Positions 1 to 13,735 are shown, counted from the stretch's first letter. The stretch: DNA of 64,000 bases from Panorpa germanica (GCA_963678705.1 OY783216.1:10230001-10294000), one strand, 5' to 3'. The notes: generated from the sequence alone by a model not told the origin. A program made the numbers and translations.

Positions 1-1643
1 TTGTTCCAGACATTGTCACAAACAAAACCTCAGCTCTGTAATTTACATGAAATAATAATGAACATTCATTCCAGCACATCTGCTGCTCTGCTCGTCCGTT
101 CACAGTGCCCCCCTGTTCCGTACTCAGTTGTTACAGAAATGGCAATGTTTATAAATATGGGGATATTAGCTATTTGCATATCGTCGAAGCAATTGCCATT
201 TGTAATTAAACATTTACAATTCTAGGAAGCGGTTTTACATATTAAAGCTTGACATTTAAATGAACTTCAACCATATAAAATATAATGTTAAATTTCGTAG
301 AATTCCGTAGATTAAATACGGAAAAAAATATTAATTTATTAATGAAAAATTTATTTATTAAGGTTCCAACTCATTAAAAGTCAGTGGAAGAAAGTTTAAA
401 ATGTAGATACGTTATTCATCTAACTAATTGCAGCTTTAGATTTTGATTCGCGTTTATAGTTACTTACATAAAACGATTTAAACATAGAAAACATTGTTTT
501 ATCTTGATAATATTTAACCTGCTATATAGTTATAATATTTTAAAGCTACAAAATAAATTTTTACCCTATAACGAGAGGGAGGTATAGGGCTGTGAGAGGA
601 GATGGAAAGTGAGAGAAGTGCGAGAGAACAGTGATAAAAAGTAAAATGGCGGAGGGTGTAGAACAATACAAATTAAGACAGGAACAAAAGAGAGTATAGA
701 GAAAAGGAAGAGATTTCTTTTTTCGTTGACAGGAACAATTAATTTATAAGTATCTCAAGATTCAACGGAAAAAACATTAAATAATAAGGTACTACTATCC
801 GAAATAGATCAAAGTTACGTAAAATAAATAAAACATTAATAACAAATACTGTAGTTACTTTTGTTATTGTAATTTGCTTCATTTCTAGTAACTCCGATTG
901 CAATCTTATATATTTTTTGCAATTTCAATAATTCATTGCAATCGGTTCATAAATTCGTGTAATCGTATGCATGTTCAGTGCATGCGCAATTACCTCTTGT
1001 TATGGGCAGTGCTTCCTAAAAAGGAAATCATATTCTTTTGTCGGGCCTGGTCGCTGCGATCAGTGTTGTGGTGGACCCAGTGAGCTAGCAACAGCCCGCA
1101 CCGGACCATTCTGCGATGAATTGTGATATATGGCAGGCTCACAAGTGACCCATCGCCGTGTACTACATCGCCGACAAGCTCAGACACGCAACCATTAGTA
1201 CTGTACTAATTACAGTTGCGTAAACAAATACATTAGCTAGTAGAAAGTAGACGGGGTGGGGTGAGGTGGGGCGAGGCAACATTGTTGTTATTTGCAAAAC
1301 ACGTAATTAGATTTCGCTACACGTGCAGAACTAGAAAGATTTGAAAATCAATAAAAAAAGAAAAATTCGACAACGTTATCTGCAGAAACTTATCAACTAA
1401 TGAAATCATTTTAGTTTTTCAATTTCAGAAAATCTTTTTCTCGGAATTTTTTTTTGTAACATCTGCGGAGATTCGCTGTCAATACCTCATCATTTCTTGA
1501 TATTTATTTATGAAAATATCACAAAGTATTCTTCAAATGTCATTTTATTATGTAGTAATTATAGAAATAATTATATATTATACGTGTCGTCAAAAAACAT
1601 TATCGAAAATATGCTTCTTTTTCATCGTTTTGACTTTACAAAT
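1..1643. other. No gene recognised
   Basis: AT-rich sequence with short accidental ORFs. A GC-richer patch at 1040-1290 contains a purine-rich GGGGTGGGGTGAGGTGGG stretch. I find no splice-paired exons or RNA gene. Confidence 0.6.
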
Positions 1644-1662
1644 CCCCCCCCCCCCCCCCCCA
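1644..1662. repeat. Poly-C tract
   Basis: A run of about 18 C in otherwise AT-rich sequence. The exact length may be an assembly estimate. Confidence 0.9.
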
Positions 1663-1762
1663 CACTTCTGCAGATCACTCTCGTATATCATCCTATCACT
1701 TATTCAGTAATGTGTTAATATGGTCTATAAGATAGTCAAGATCTGTTAATTATATTTAACAT

Positions 1763-1922
1763 CAGGGGCGTAGCTACCGCCGTATCTGCCGTATCAATTA
1801 TACGGGGCCCTCAAAGTGTGTAAGGAAGGTTTTTTTTCTTTTGTGAAAAATCTTTACCCCCATATAAGGGCCTCCAAGCAAATTTTTTATACGGGGCCCC
1901 GACTAGACACGCTTCGCCACTG
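1763..1922. mobile_element. 160-bp hAT-like MITE with perfect 8-bp target duplication
   Basis: Ends CAGGGGCGTAGC and (reverse complement) CAGTGGCGAAGC form terminal inverted repeats. TTTAACAT flanks it on both sides (1755-1762 and 1923-1930), the 8-bp duplication typical of hAT elements. Internally the motif TATACGGGGCCC is repeated. It has no coding capacity. Confidence 0.85.
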
Positions 1923-2728
1923 TTTAACATACTGTTTAGTGGAGTGACGTCACTAACTAAGCGATCATCAAGCCGAGTTACTGTGACTTATTCGGTTTAT
2001 TCTGTGTCAATATTTAGAAAAATGCAGTCCAAATACCGTGATCAATATTCGAAATTGTGTCGACAATAATTTAAACAACACATCAGATTTAAACCGCATA
2101 ATTCACCAAGCAAATAATTACAAAATAATTTGATAACAAAATGTTAATAACACATAAATTAAATTTACATAAAAATTCATTTGTACTGCTCAACCACTTA
2201 ACTTTTATAGACTCTACAGTACATTCAAGTTAACCTAAATGTGATAACATTTACTGGTAAGAAGTAAACAACTTGACTTAACCAAACATTTTCGTAACCT
2301 TCGTATTTCGATGTTCTCTTTGCTAAATATGAAATGCGGCCAGCTGTGGCGTGCAGCGCTGTGCGTGGTGCGTGGTGGGGCTAACGTGTTACGACATGCA
2401 TAGTTCATCATATTACTTGTAATAGAGTTTAACTACGATTCGTTTGTTTAGATATGCTAATACTAATACATTTCGTACAATAGGTGTTACGTAATTGTGT
2501 CAAATAAAGTAAATGCCACACAAACACACGTACACATCGAAATTAGTGGTTCCATTTCCATAAGTATAAATGTAGCTTCATGTGTTGTTGCAAATTTCGT
2601 TCAAGGATTTTATGATGTAACCACTCGGTTGACAAAAAACATATTTTTTGTATTTACTTTGCATGACCCACCGATTTTAACGTTTTTACAAAATTCCATG
2701 ACGCAAATAAAACAATGAAGGAAGGTTA

Positions 2729-3010
2729 TATGCATAAAGCCGGCGTCAAACGATCCAACGTTGGACGCTTGATCCACATGTCATGCACTGCTGCACGAAT
2801 CGTCCAACAAAGAAATGTTTTATACTTGAAGGTTTCTTTATTTACTTGAAAGTTTTTGTTAAACAGTGTCAGTGTCAATAATATCAACAAATTAATAAAA
2901 TAAATATTCGTCCCACTGGGAAACTTGCCAAGTAAATCTTTCAATATTTGACTCACACTTTGGAGGCAAGCATTTGAATCAAACGTCGATTTGGTACCGG
3001 CTTTATACAT
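2729..3010. mobile_element. ~280-bp MITE
   Basis: The two ends are inverted copies of ATGYATAAAGCCGG, from 2730 and to 3009. The element contains no protein. An ORF spanning it is an accident of the repeat. Confidence 0.6.
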
Positions 3011-3530
3011 AACATCAATGTAATAATATTAAACCTATCAATTAGCGAATGGAATTCATTAGTAGGAGAGTGGTAGATGTATAAACTTCTTCACGCAAGT
3101 GAATACTAACAAATAATTTAAATCAGATATTCTCCAGCGCTTAATCTCTTTCAGATTATCACAAATAAACACAAAACACAACCGAACACAATTTCTAAAA
3201 AATTAGATTTGTGTTCTTACCGATTTTATTTTTGCTTTAATTCAAACAATTCAAAACCTTATACTAAAAATGCAACAAGTGTCAAGCATGCACAATTATT
3301 TTCATCCCAACACCAAAAATAAAGCAGTTCCCAAACTGTGGGGCATGGCACTTAAGGTGCACGGGAATATCAATATCAATATAATTAATACCCTACCTAA
3401 CACCTATATTTAACTAAAAACCCGAAAAAGAGGTAACAAAAGACTGGGGGGAGGGGAAGAGGGCAATACTACTTTTATTTGTAGTTAAGACAAATTTGGA
3501 AACTACTTAAATATTTAAAAAATCACTCAC

Positions 3531-4020
3531 CGGAGCTCATTGTTACAGCTTTTGAACCCTGAAGTGAGCTGAAATTAAAGAAAATTAATTAGATAACTAT
3601 ATTAAAGAAATTATAATATGTATAGCATATTTATTAAGTTGGACAATTACCTATTTTATAATATCCTAATGCAAGATGGCTCCTGCCACTAAAGATGAAC
3701 TGCTACAACACTGCTGAAAGAAATCTGCAACAATAGAAATAATTTGTTTATAAAAATGTTTAAAAAATATACATTATTTAAAATTTGAATGAAAATATTT
3801 TGCATACTTTTTAATTATAAACAAAGGGTGTTTAAAAATCAGGTGAGCAGGCCGGAACGAAGGTCCTGTAGGTCATCTGTAACAACAGAAAAGCGTCGGT
3901 TAAAAAATTGTTATTGATAATTAATAATAATAAGAAATAAACATTGCAATCTTGAATTACCTTTCTTCTAAAAGTCCACCGCACGAAGCCTCCCAGCCTC
4001 TGCTTCCCCGTTGCACTCAT
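3531..4020 (-). CDS. Candidate small spliced transcript with a 34-codon ORF
   Basis: A start codon at 4018-4020 opens a 60-nt exon (3961-4020, peptide MSATGKQRLGGFVRWTFRRK) ending at a GTAATT donor. After an 84-nt intron with a TTGTTACAG acceptor, a 45-nt exon (3832-3876) encodes MTYRTFVPACSPDF and TAA. Two further exon-like segments with paired splice signals follow on the same strand: 3651-3724 (TTGCAG acceptor, GTAATT donor) and 3531-3558 (TTCAG acceptor, GTGAGT donor). Either the ORF is a tiny protein or the transcript is non-coding. The intron is a multiple of 3 and open, so retaining it gives 62 residues. I recognise no family. Confidence 0.4.
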
Positions 4021-4189
4021 TTTTATTTAAATTTAGTTTAAAGCACTGTTAAATTTTTATTTCAATATCACTATTGTCTATTGTTTATTAAAGTTTTCAC
4101 CCTAGTTTAAAATACGCGAAAGCTTTTAATTTATTTAAAATGTTAATTATAAGAAATTTATTTATAAATTTTATTTTATTTTATAATTA

Positions 4190-4415
4190 TTATTAATTAA
4201 TAACGAAATTTTAAATCTCTAGGAGCTTATCGCGCACGAAGCTACAACTAGAACGAAACGAACCGAACCGAACCGAACCGAACCGAACCAAACCGATTTA
4301 GTTATAAAATTTAAGTAGAATCTATATTATAATTGATTTTATTAATTAATAGCGAAATTTTAAATCACTAGTAGCTATCGCGAACGAAGCTACATCGCGA
4401 AACGAACGAACGAAC
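4190..4415. repeat. Imperfect ~145-bp tandem duplication with GAACC/GAAC microsatellites
   Basis: The segment with GCGAAATTTTAAATC and a GAAGCTAC end occurs twice (4202-4245 and 4350-4392). Each is followed by a short repeat: (ACCGA)n at 4257-4298 and (CGAA)n at 4398-4418. Confidence 0.7.
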
Positions 4416-4439
4416 GAAAGCTGTAGGGAAAAAATGCAT

Positions 4440-6135
4440 ACATACATTTCAAAAATATTTAACTAATCCATTAAAAATTACTTTTTCCAATTTATATTAG
4501 AAATTTCTAAAATGTAATGAATTCTGAATGAATTAGCTGACACTTCTTGCAATACCAACACCAAATTAATATAAAAGAAACTCACGGTCTGTACTCAGCT
4601 AATAATTAAACAGCAAAAAATGTCATCATTACGCCAAAGCAGTCCATAATCCTCCAGCCCATCGGTACCTATAACAATTCACAAAGTTACAAATCTAATT
4701 CATCATCATATCATAACATATCAAATCATTCATGAACGATAATTTCAAGATATTGAGAAAAGAATTAAGATCTAAAAAGTTAGAAAAAGAAAGATATTTA
4801 CAAGAAGCAATTACAAATTTTGTGTAGGGATGAAAATAAATAAAGAAATAATACTACAAGAAGTAAAATATACAGTTTCTTAACAAAAGGAACTTTCACA
4901 TAAGTTAGGTTATGTGTACAACATGATAAACTAAATAAAAACTATTATATTAAGAGAAAACTGATAGTAACAAATAAAAAAACAATAGAAAATACTTACA
5001 ATATATGAACATCAAAGTCCTATTGTTATTTGCACCAGGATGAATCATCTGGAAGTGCAGTACCAAAAGACAAACTGGATCGCACAATCCCAGACGCTGA
5101 ACACAAACACTTATCCACCTCACATAATTTAATTCATATATTCATTAATATCACTATTTAATTGTTTAAAAAACTGATTCACCTTTCACAATTTTATAAT
5201 GTTTTTATTTAATTGAAATAACTACGCACTTAATTAGTTCATTTACCTTGACAAGCATTGACAAGTGTCAAACTTATTAGTGTTGCCCGATGGTAAATTT
5301 ATAGTATTGTATTGCCGTCGAGCGTTTAATTTATTTTAATGTGTTGCCATATGTATATTTGTTTGAGTGTTCGTAAAATTATAAGAACTCTTAATATTTT
5401 AACATAATAATATGTTTTAAGCCGTTCAGAAGCCAATGCGATTAAGTCCTTTCTATTCCTTAGAATGCTGGAATACATTTAAAAATGTCTAATCAGAATT
5501 TATAATTTCTAATTGAATTAAAGTAGTCTAAGTAGTATTTACCATATATAAATATATATATTTCACGGTATAGCTGCTGACAGCATTTAGGCTTGATACC
5601 AGACTGCTGTGTCTGCTGCGATTCGATCTCTTAACCAATGTTATATTTTCTGAATGTGCTCACACAAACATAAACTTGTTAGGCAGCTATGTAGTTCACA
5701 TATATGACTGCCATCATATTGGTAGGTCTCCAAACACCTAATAAATTTTAAAATGTTCTGGAAAATATCAATTGCAATTTCATTTATAATATTTGAGACG
5801 TTTAAGTACCTTTTGCACCTGCTAGCTGCAAAAGGGCCCCACTTTTAATAAAACAAATAATTCTCAAACTATTTATTCTCAAAATTGTATCTTTGTTAAA
5901 CGACTAGGGGCTTTGATGTCTTACTCTAATATTTCTGAATCAGATTGTATCGTAAGCTGACAACTACCTGTATGTAGAAAAAAACAATATAAAACATATG
6001 CAAGATAAAATATTTGAATTAAAATTATAAATACATGATATAAAAATAAATACATAACTCTATTCGACTGAACAAATCTGCACAAGCAAAATCTCCAGCT
6101 GTCATGTGAGAACATGTACATACAACGTACAAATA
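4440..6135. repeat. Left arm of a large inverted duplication
   Basis: Segments 4440-5410 and 5860-6135 are inverted copies of 11030-12245. The 5411-5860 stretch is missing from the other arm, so one arm gained an insertion or the other lost sequence. Divergence is a few percent plus small indels by eye. No conserved coding frame is apparent. Confidence 0.8.
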
Positions 6136-6807
6136 AAAGTATCCTAAATGCACTAGGAGGCCCACCTGGTATGGAACCAACACTGACGTTTACTGTTTAG
6201 GTCCAAGGCTGAAGTGCAGTACACGATAAATGGAATTTACGTTGCTGCACTTATAAATTGTAACACTACGTCTACTAAAAATAAAATATATTTAATATGA
6301 TATGTTCTTGAAAAAGACACATCAGAAATGGGGCCCACAGGACAACTACTTACAATTTTGACAAACGTCAAGCGATTGAATAGTATACAATGCACAAGTG
6401 TTGATACATTTATAGTAAGTAAATTGCAGAATTTTATTAAACCAAGTTAATCAGAAATAAATACATCTCTTAATAAATGACAACTGTAAACCTAACCCTA
6501 AAAATAATTTCTCAGTGAAATTTTATTAGGTATTAATTAATTGACAAATTATTGATTCATTAAGTATGTAACAGGTTGATTTATTTAAGTTTACCATTTA
6601 ACGTATTCAACTGTAGTATGAATCTATTAATTTGATTTTTTTTTAATTCTTTTGTACAACAATCTTATTAGAATGACACGGGCAATAATTCTGTAACACT
6701 ACTAATTTGACTGAATTTGACAATGACATGCTGTGCTGTGTGTTGCATCGCGCGCTATTAGACATATTAGTGTCAGAGACTTTGTAGGTTCTGTGCATAA
6801 TAACTTA

Positions 6808-8318
6808 TAGCCCAATCATATTAGGGCTTTCACCTCGGAATGAAAGATAATAAGCTGCAAATTGGTATGAACCTTTGTTTTGTCATTCTAAATGTTGTCT
6901 CAAAAGTCACAATCGTTATCGTGTCCGCGTCTCAAGATATTCAAGGTCAAAGGTCACAAAAATCGGTTTTTCGCGAATATCTGGCTTCCTATCGGTTAAA
7001 TGAGATTTGCATTTATTATAAAAGTTGTAGGCTATAAAATTCCCTACAACTTTTGTTTAAACTTTTTTTTCATACAACCAACCGTTTTGAAGGTAGAGCG
7101 CGAAGAGTGCACATCGTACAGTCATATACGGCCTAATGCAAGGTCAAGCGTGAGTTATAGTTATGAGTACGTTATAAAGTCAATTATTTACTTGGAAATT
7201 ATAATTATTAAACAATGCCTATTATTTATGTACTAACTATTAATTATTTATATTTAATTAAAGTAAGTAACTTGATTATTTATATATAATTATTCATATT
7301 TAACTATTTAAGTATAAAATATTATTAATTCTGGATTATATATTTTAGTTTTATTTTAAGTTAACACGACATTATATATCTTTTCTTTAAAACGCGTAAA
7401 TTTCTCAATACTTATATACCTGGAAATACTTGTCCCTACCCTATGCCCTTTTCTATTCATTGCCGGGACAGATGTTCTATAGTATTCAAGGCCACTCTCT
7501 CCACTTTGTATGAGTCAAGATTATTCGTTAGTTTGAAATTGTACCGTTGCAACTACGGACGTACGGTTTTAAGAGCTATGGCTGATTTGTGTTTTATATG
7601 TGATAAGAAACTTTCAGAAGGTGTTTCTGTGAATGTCGTACGTGGTTTACAAACTTTAAAAACTGCAAGTATTGAAAGAAATGATGGACATATAGACTAT
7701 TTAAATACTTTAAGTTCTGTAAATGTGCATTCCGAGTGTCGAAAAGTGTACACCAGTAAAAATGTTATTATTGCATCAAAATCCAGAATTAATAATATTT
7801 TATACTTAAATAGTTAAATATGAATAATTATATATAAATAATCAAGTTACTTACTTTAATTAAATATAAATAATTAATAGTTAGTACATAAATAATAGGC
7901 ATTGTTTAATAATTATAGTTTCCAAGTAAATAATTGACTTTATAACGTACTCATAACTATAACTCACGCTTGACCTTGCATTAGGCCGTATATGACTGTA
8001 CGATGTGCACTCTTCGCGCTCTACCTTCAAAACGGTTGGTTGTATGAAAAAAAAGTTTAAACAAAAGTTGTAGGGAATTTTATAGCCTACAACTTTTATA
8101 ATAAATGCAAATCTCATTTAACCGATAGGAAGCCAGATATTCGCGAAAAACCGATTTTTGTGACCTTTGACCTTGAATATCTTGAGACGCGGACACGATA
8201 ACGATTGTGACTTTCGAGACAACATTTAGAATGATAAAACAAAGGTTCATACCAATTTGCAGCTTATTATCTTTCATTCCGAGGTTGACCCCTTTTTTTA
8301 CCTAATATGATTGGGCTA
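6808..8318. mobile_element. 1.5-kb foldback element with ~530-bp inverted arms
   Basis: The arms 6808-7336 and 7779-8318 are near-perfect inverted copies, starting TAGCCCAATCATATTA and ending with its complement. TTA flanks both ends, a plausible target duplication. The central ~440 bp is unrelated to the arms and carries a gene fragment (next entry). No transposase is encoded, so it would move only with outside help. Confidence 0.85.
7578..7817 (+). pseudogene. Captured N-terminal fragment of a zinc-finger-like protein
   Basis: From ATG 7578 the frame encodes MADLCFICDKKLSEG and, further on, GLQTLKTASIERNDG and SVNVHSECRKVYTSKNV. CxxC and HxxxC spacing suggests a metal-binding start of a larger protein, of a type I associate with uncharacterised insect or transposon-linked ORFs. 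The frame runs into the right foldback arm at about 7779 and then stops, so the fragment is truncated. The ORF can be extended upstream to 7443. Confidence 0.6.
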
Positions 8319-9955
8319 TTAAGCGCGCATTTTAAAATATTATTTTAAAATATTAATTTAAGAATTCTTAACTTCTGATTTATTATAATATTCATACAGT
8401 TATCGTTAATAATTGTAATTTTATTGGATTAAAATCGCTCCCATCTCAGTTTGCTCTAACAAGTTTTTAATAAAGAAACTTTTCGTTTACTTATAAGTCA
8501 AACTGTCTTGATACAGACTTGACTGTAGTGGTGTGCTTCGTGTATAAGACAAAACTGTCTTAATACACACTGTTTCCAAATAAAGATTTTCTTTAATAGT
8601 TCAATGAAATTGTGAAGCAATGCAATTCACTTTCAGAGTGAATACATAGAATCGACAAAAGTTGGTAATGTATTAAGTTACATGTTAGTTCGGTTTGGAC
8701 GTCTTGTATAACTTCTTCCCAAACTTTTTGTCGATGTTAATCATGCAATGAACATTATACCAAAGCAGATTTTATTGTTATAATTTAAACAGATTAATTA
8801 AAGACATATTACATATTTTATGAGTGACTAGCATATTGTCGCCAGAGAATCTTAAGAAGCAGGAAGTGTTGTTAAATATAAAATTAATTATGGTAATTAT
8901 TTCTATCGTATTTGTCTTACTTTAATTATCCTGTGTACTAATAATCTGTTTGTTAAAAGGATGTTACACAGAACATGAAAAAACTATTACATTTCGGCGC
9001 CAGTAATATGGCATTACGCTTGGAATATTATTGGAGTGGGGGTGAAGATTCTCGAGTTGTTATTATTATGAAACTCAAAAGCAATGACGTTTTGTTATTT
9101 TGTTATTATTTTGTTTATTATTTGTAAGGCGAGTTCAGGATTACATTAACTATTTTTTTTTCATTTAGGATATAAAAGGAGGATTACGTTAATGCATATT
9201 AAAACACATTTGTGTCACTCATTGTCACACTAAATTGATGTAGATGTAACGTAAAACATTAAAGGGTCCCAGTCGTGCAATCCCAGTCAGTTCCTAACCA
9301 GGTAAACACAGCAAAAATAAAAATTTCTGAACACGTTATACATTTTTTGGGACATATATTAATACTATATTATTACTATAGACAGAACGAAAGAAGGAAG
9401 AAATTACCAAAGCAATAAAAGAAATATATGAATAACCGATAAAAAAGGTGAAACATATATTTAAAATATTGTGTTTGTTATCTACAATAAATTAAAGAAG
9501 ATTATCCAACAGGCAAGGGAAGCAGCGGTGTTGGAAGAGGGTGTTACTGATTCGTTATGATTGATTTAATTGCCGTGAACAGAAGAGCATAAAAATAATG
9601 ATGTTATAATGTTCACTAGGTTTGGCATATAGCATAGCAACAGCGCAGCGCAGTGTATAGGGGGTCCGCAGAATGAAGTGAGGGGCTTGTAGGTTCAGTA
9701 ACATACTTCACATTGCCAAATTATATATTTATATGCCAGAGTAATTTAATTAAGGACACTTCATGGGTTCATTGCTCTCTATTGACATTTAAAATAAAAT
9801 TACGTCTAATCATCTATACAAGTAATCAATCAAAATGTTTGTCTGAATATTGTTTATTCTAATGTGCAAATGACATTATGATTATGTATATTATATATCT
9901 CTGAAATGTAGATCTAGGACATCGTGTTATAAGATATTTGGTATAGTCAGTAAAC
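8319..9955. other. No gene recognised
   Basis: AT-rich unique-looking sequence with scattered stops in all frames. Nothing resembling the microexon signature is organised here. Confidence 0.6.
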
Positions 9956-10464
9956 AATGGGCTTGTGTCCTCATTTTTTAATGGTCGATTTTTCAATTGT
10001 TGTTTGAAATTGATGTTAATAAATGTGTATTGGCGTGTCTATTTTATTAAATATCTAAATGTTGACGGAGCTGTAGCAATTAAAAATTTGAATTGTAGTT
10101 TTAGCGCTAGAAATGGTCGGCCATATTTTAACGTCAGTTATTTATTGAGTAGGTCAGTGCTGTGGTAATGTTTTGTAGCTGTTGGTAGTCGAAATAATCA
10201 AGTCAAGTCAAATAATAATAAGTTTTTGTTTTATTAACCCTGCTACGCAGACATAATATTGGTATTTTATTGTTCCTTGAAATAGCTGTAAATAATATTT
10301 GATATTTTGATATATAAGAGAAACAATGACTTTTTAAATTGTTAATATCTCTTGAAACATAAGGAGTTATTAAAAAATAATTGAACATTTGAGGTTCTAG
10401 TAACCCACTTTATCAATATATAGTACACTTTTATAGAAATTAAGACATAGGACACAAGCCCATT
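9956..10464. mobile_element. MITE family X, copy 1 (509 bp)
   Basis: Terminal inverted repeats AATGGGCTTGTGTCCTC and (right end) AGGACACAAGCCCATT. The body shares long stretches with copies at 15023, 18112, 21611 and 39905. No coding capacity. Confidence 0.85.
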
Positions 10465-11029
10465 ATTCTACTGATGTGGTCTGTAATATGATATTATTAT
10501 TTTTAAATTAACTCAATACTTAAAATTAAAAATCTGATATGATGTTGACATGCTTATCGTTAAACCTATTGGAATATCATAAATATCTTCAGATTACTGT
10601 AACTCGTACTTTCTAGTTGAATAAATTAATGAGATTTGGCTGAGCGCGTAACATAAACCTATTTCAGTGACTGTACGACGTCTTAGAAACATAAACAATC
10701 AAATTATAAATAAAGAAAACAATGTTACTAAAATTAAAAATATATATAAATATAAAATAAAATATTATGCATATTGTTATTATATTAAAACTATTAAAAT
10801 AACTATTTTACTTTGTAGAAAGTTCGAAAGTGTTAAAAAAGTGGATTACGAGGTTAGGAATGGTGTCTTGTCACTCAAATTGTTTTGTTTGCTTTTATTT
10901 GACTGAATTTTGCGTAAAGATTAGTATTGTGTAAATGTAGGTCGACCATAAATTATGCATTACTATTTTAATTCAGTCATTCGGTCTTACAATTTGTATT
11001 GTACTTGTAATTTACTATTTATACGTTGT

Positions 11030-12245
11030 ATGTACATGCCTCACATGACAGAGCTTGAGATTTTGCTTGTACAGCTTTGTTCAGTTAAATAGAGTTATGT
11101 ATTTATTCTTATATCATGCATTTATAATTTTAATTCAAATATTTTATCTTGTATATGTTTCATATTATTTTTTTCTACATACAGGTAGTTGTCAGCTTAC
11201 GATACAATCTGATTCAGAAATATTAGAGTAAGACATTAGAGCCCCTAGTCGTTTAACAAAGTCGTTAATACAATTTTGAGAATAAATAGTAATAAATACT
11301 TAAAACATGTTATTATGTTAAAATATTAAGAGTTCTTATAATTTTACGAACACTCAAACAAATATACATTTGCCAACACATTAAAATAAATTAAACGCTC
11401 GACAGCAATACAATACTATAAATTTACCATCGGGCAACACTAATAAGTTTGACACTTGTCAATGCTTGTCAAGGTAAATGAACTAATTAAGTGCGTAGTT
11501 ATTTTAATTAAATAAAAACATTATAAAATTGTGAAAGGTGAATCAGTTTTTTAAACAATTAAATAGTGATATTAATGAATATATGAATTAAATTATGTGA
11601 GGTGGATAAGTGTTTGTGTTCAACGTCTGTGATTGTACGATCCAGTTTATCTTTTGGTACTGCACTTCCAGAGGATTGATCCTAGTGCAAATAACACTAG
11701 GACTTTGATGTTTATATATTGTGTAAGTACTTTCTATTGTTTTTTTATTTGTTACTATCAGTTTTCTCTTAATATAATAGTTTTTATTTAGTTTACCATG
11801 TTGCACACATAACCTAACTTATGTGAAAGTTATGAAACTTTATATTTTACTTCTTGTAGTATTATTTCTTTATTTATTTTCATCCCTATACAAAATTTGT
11901 AATTGCTTCTTGTAAATATCTTTCATTTTCTAACTTTTTAGACTTCAATTCCTTTTCTCAATATCTTGAAATTATCGTTCATGAATGATTTGATATATGA
12001 TGAATTAGATTTGTAACTTCGTGAATTGTTATAGGTACCGATGGGCTGGGGCAATATTGACTGCTTTGGCGTAATGATGACATTTTTTGCTGTTTAATTA
12101 TTAGCTGAGTACAGACCGTGAGTTTCTTTTATATTAATTTGGTGTTGGTATTGCAACAAGTGTCAGCTAATTCATTCAGAATTCATTACATTTTAGAAAT
12201 TTCTAATATAAATTGGAAAAAGTAATTTTTAATGAATTAGTTAAA
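11030..12245. repeat. Right arm of the large inverted duplication
   Basis: Reverse-complement copy of the arm at 4440-6135, about 5 kb away. Landmarks shared by both arms include CATCGGGCAACACTAATAAG, GACACTTGTCAATGCTTGTC and ACAGGTAGTTGTCAGCTTAC. The foldback element and a MITE lie between the arms. Confidence 0.8.
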
Positions 12246-12414
12246 TATTATATTACTATTTTAATTCAGTCATTCAACAATTGTCATTCAGTCCATACAA
12301 TTGTATTACAATCGATAATTCCATACCTGTAGTTGCAAGAGCCGTATCAATATATTAATACTATAATGCTCTTTCCGTTTCTTTTTATCTTATAAAAGGT
12401 TTATTTTATAAGGC

Positions 12415-12930
12415 AATTTATTTTTTGATGGTACTTCCGGTTTTCGAGATATTAGCGTTTCAAGGGTTAAATAATGGAAATATTTTAAAATGGTTTTCAG
12501 ATTTGGAATCAGCAGGAAAAAGTACGTTCAAAAACATTTTTAAAAGTTGGAAATAAAATATTTTAATTTTTAAATTTTTTAAAAAAATTTACAAGGGGGG
12601 ACCATTAAAATTTGTTGAAAAATTGATGGTCTCCGATTGTATAATTTATAATAGTTCTTAACGTAAAAATTTATGCTGATTTCAAATCTTCAATTTATTT
12701 TTTGGTGGCACTTCCGGTTTTCGAGGTAATAGCGTTTCAAGGGTTAAATAATGGAAATATTTTAAAATGGTTTTCAGATTTGGAATCAGCGGGAAAAAGT
12801 ACGTTCAAAAACATTTTTAAAAGTTGGAAATAAAATATTTTAATTTTTAAATTTTTTTAAAAAATTTACAAGGGGGGACCATTAAAATTTGATAAAAAAT
12901 TGATGGTCTCCGATTGTATAATTTACGTTT
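12415..12930. repeat. Tandem repeat Z, two ~285-bp units
   Basis: Units share TTTTTTGATGGTACTTCCGG, a GTACGTTCAAAAACATTTTT core and ACAAGGGGGGACCATTAAAA. Related units lie at 19918-20490. Confidence 0.8.
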
Positions 12931-13537
12931 ACTTTTAAGGATATGCTAAAATTGTTTTCAATAAATCGGCGTAACTTTTATAAAATAAAGAACTCCCTTA
13001 TTTTTTTTGATTCCTGTTTGTTGATAGATATATATATAGCTAACAGTAGGGGAGCTAACAACACTACCCTAGCAGCGGGACGCCTAGGGGTGTAACACGA
13101 TTTCAAATTTAATATTAATACTACCACCACCACAATAATAACGGGGGCAAAATGTTTCAAATCAAAAAACCTTCATTAATAATTAATATTAAAATATTAT
13201 TTTTATTTAAATAACTAATATATCAAATATTATAACTTATAATTATTTTAATTTGTAATGTATTATTTATTTTAATTGAATATTATATCTAATTTAATTA
13301 TTTGAGTAATTATCAACGTCAATTATTTTTAGTGGTACATATTTAAATTAATCTGGGTTCTTAGTTGAGGTTAATTTCCTTAATAAAATCATGAGGGTTT
13401 GGTTCAATTTAAGGCTAGCCAATAACAGAAATATATAAACTGTAATTTATGGGAATAAAGATGCATCGGGCAGTAAAGTAAAGTTTGTAATTATTGTAGC
13501 ATTATTCCCATCAAACAATTTGGTGAAGGATCCTGTT

Positions 13538-13735
13538 TTGTGATGTTTCTATCCCTATTGCATTTCAATTATAGTTTGCAACAACTTTATCTTCATTTGT
13601 ATTCCGACAGGTGGAGTGGATCCGCTATTTGTAGCCGATATAATAGAAATTTCACATGAACGAGTGTGAGAAACTGAACTCTTTCATGACAACAAAATCA
13701 TGCGCAACTTCAATATGATGGCGATGTGACAAGGA
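13538..13735. repeat. Interspersed repeat, copy 1
   Basis: Direct copy of 17090-17285; both share TTTATCTTCATTTGTATTC and GAGAAACTGAACTCTTTCAT. No terminal structure is recognised. Confidence 0.7.
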
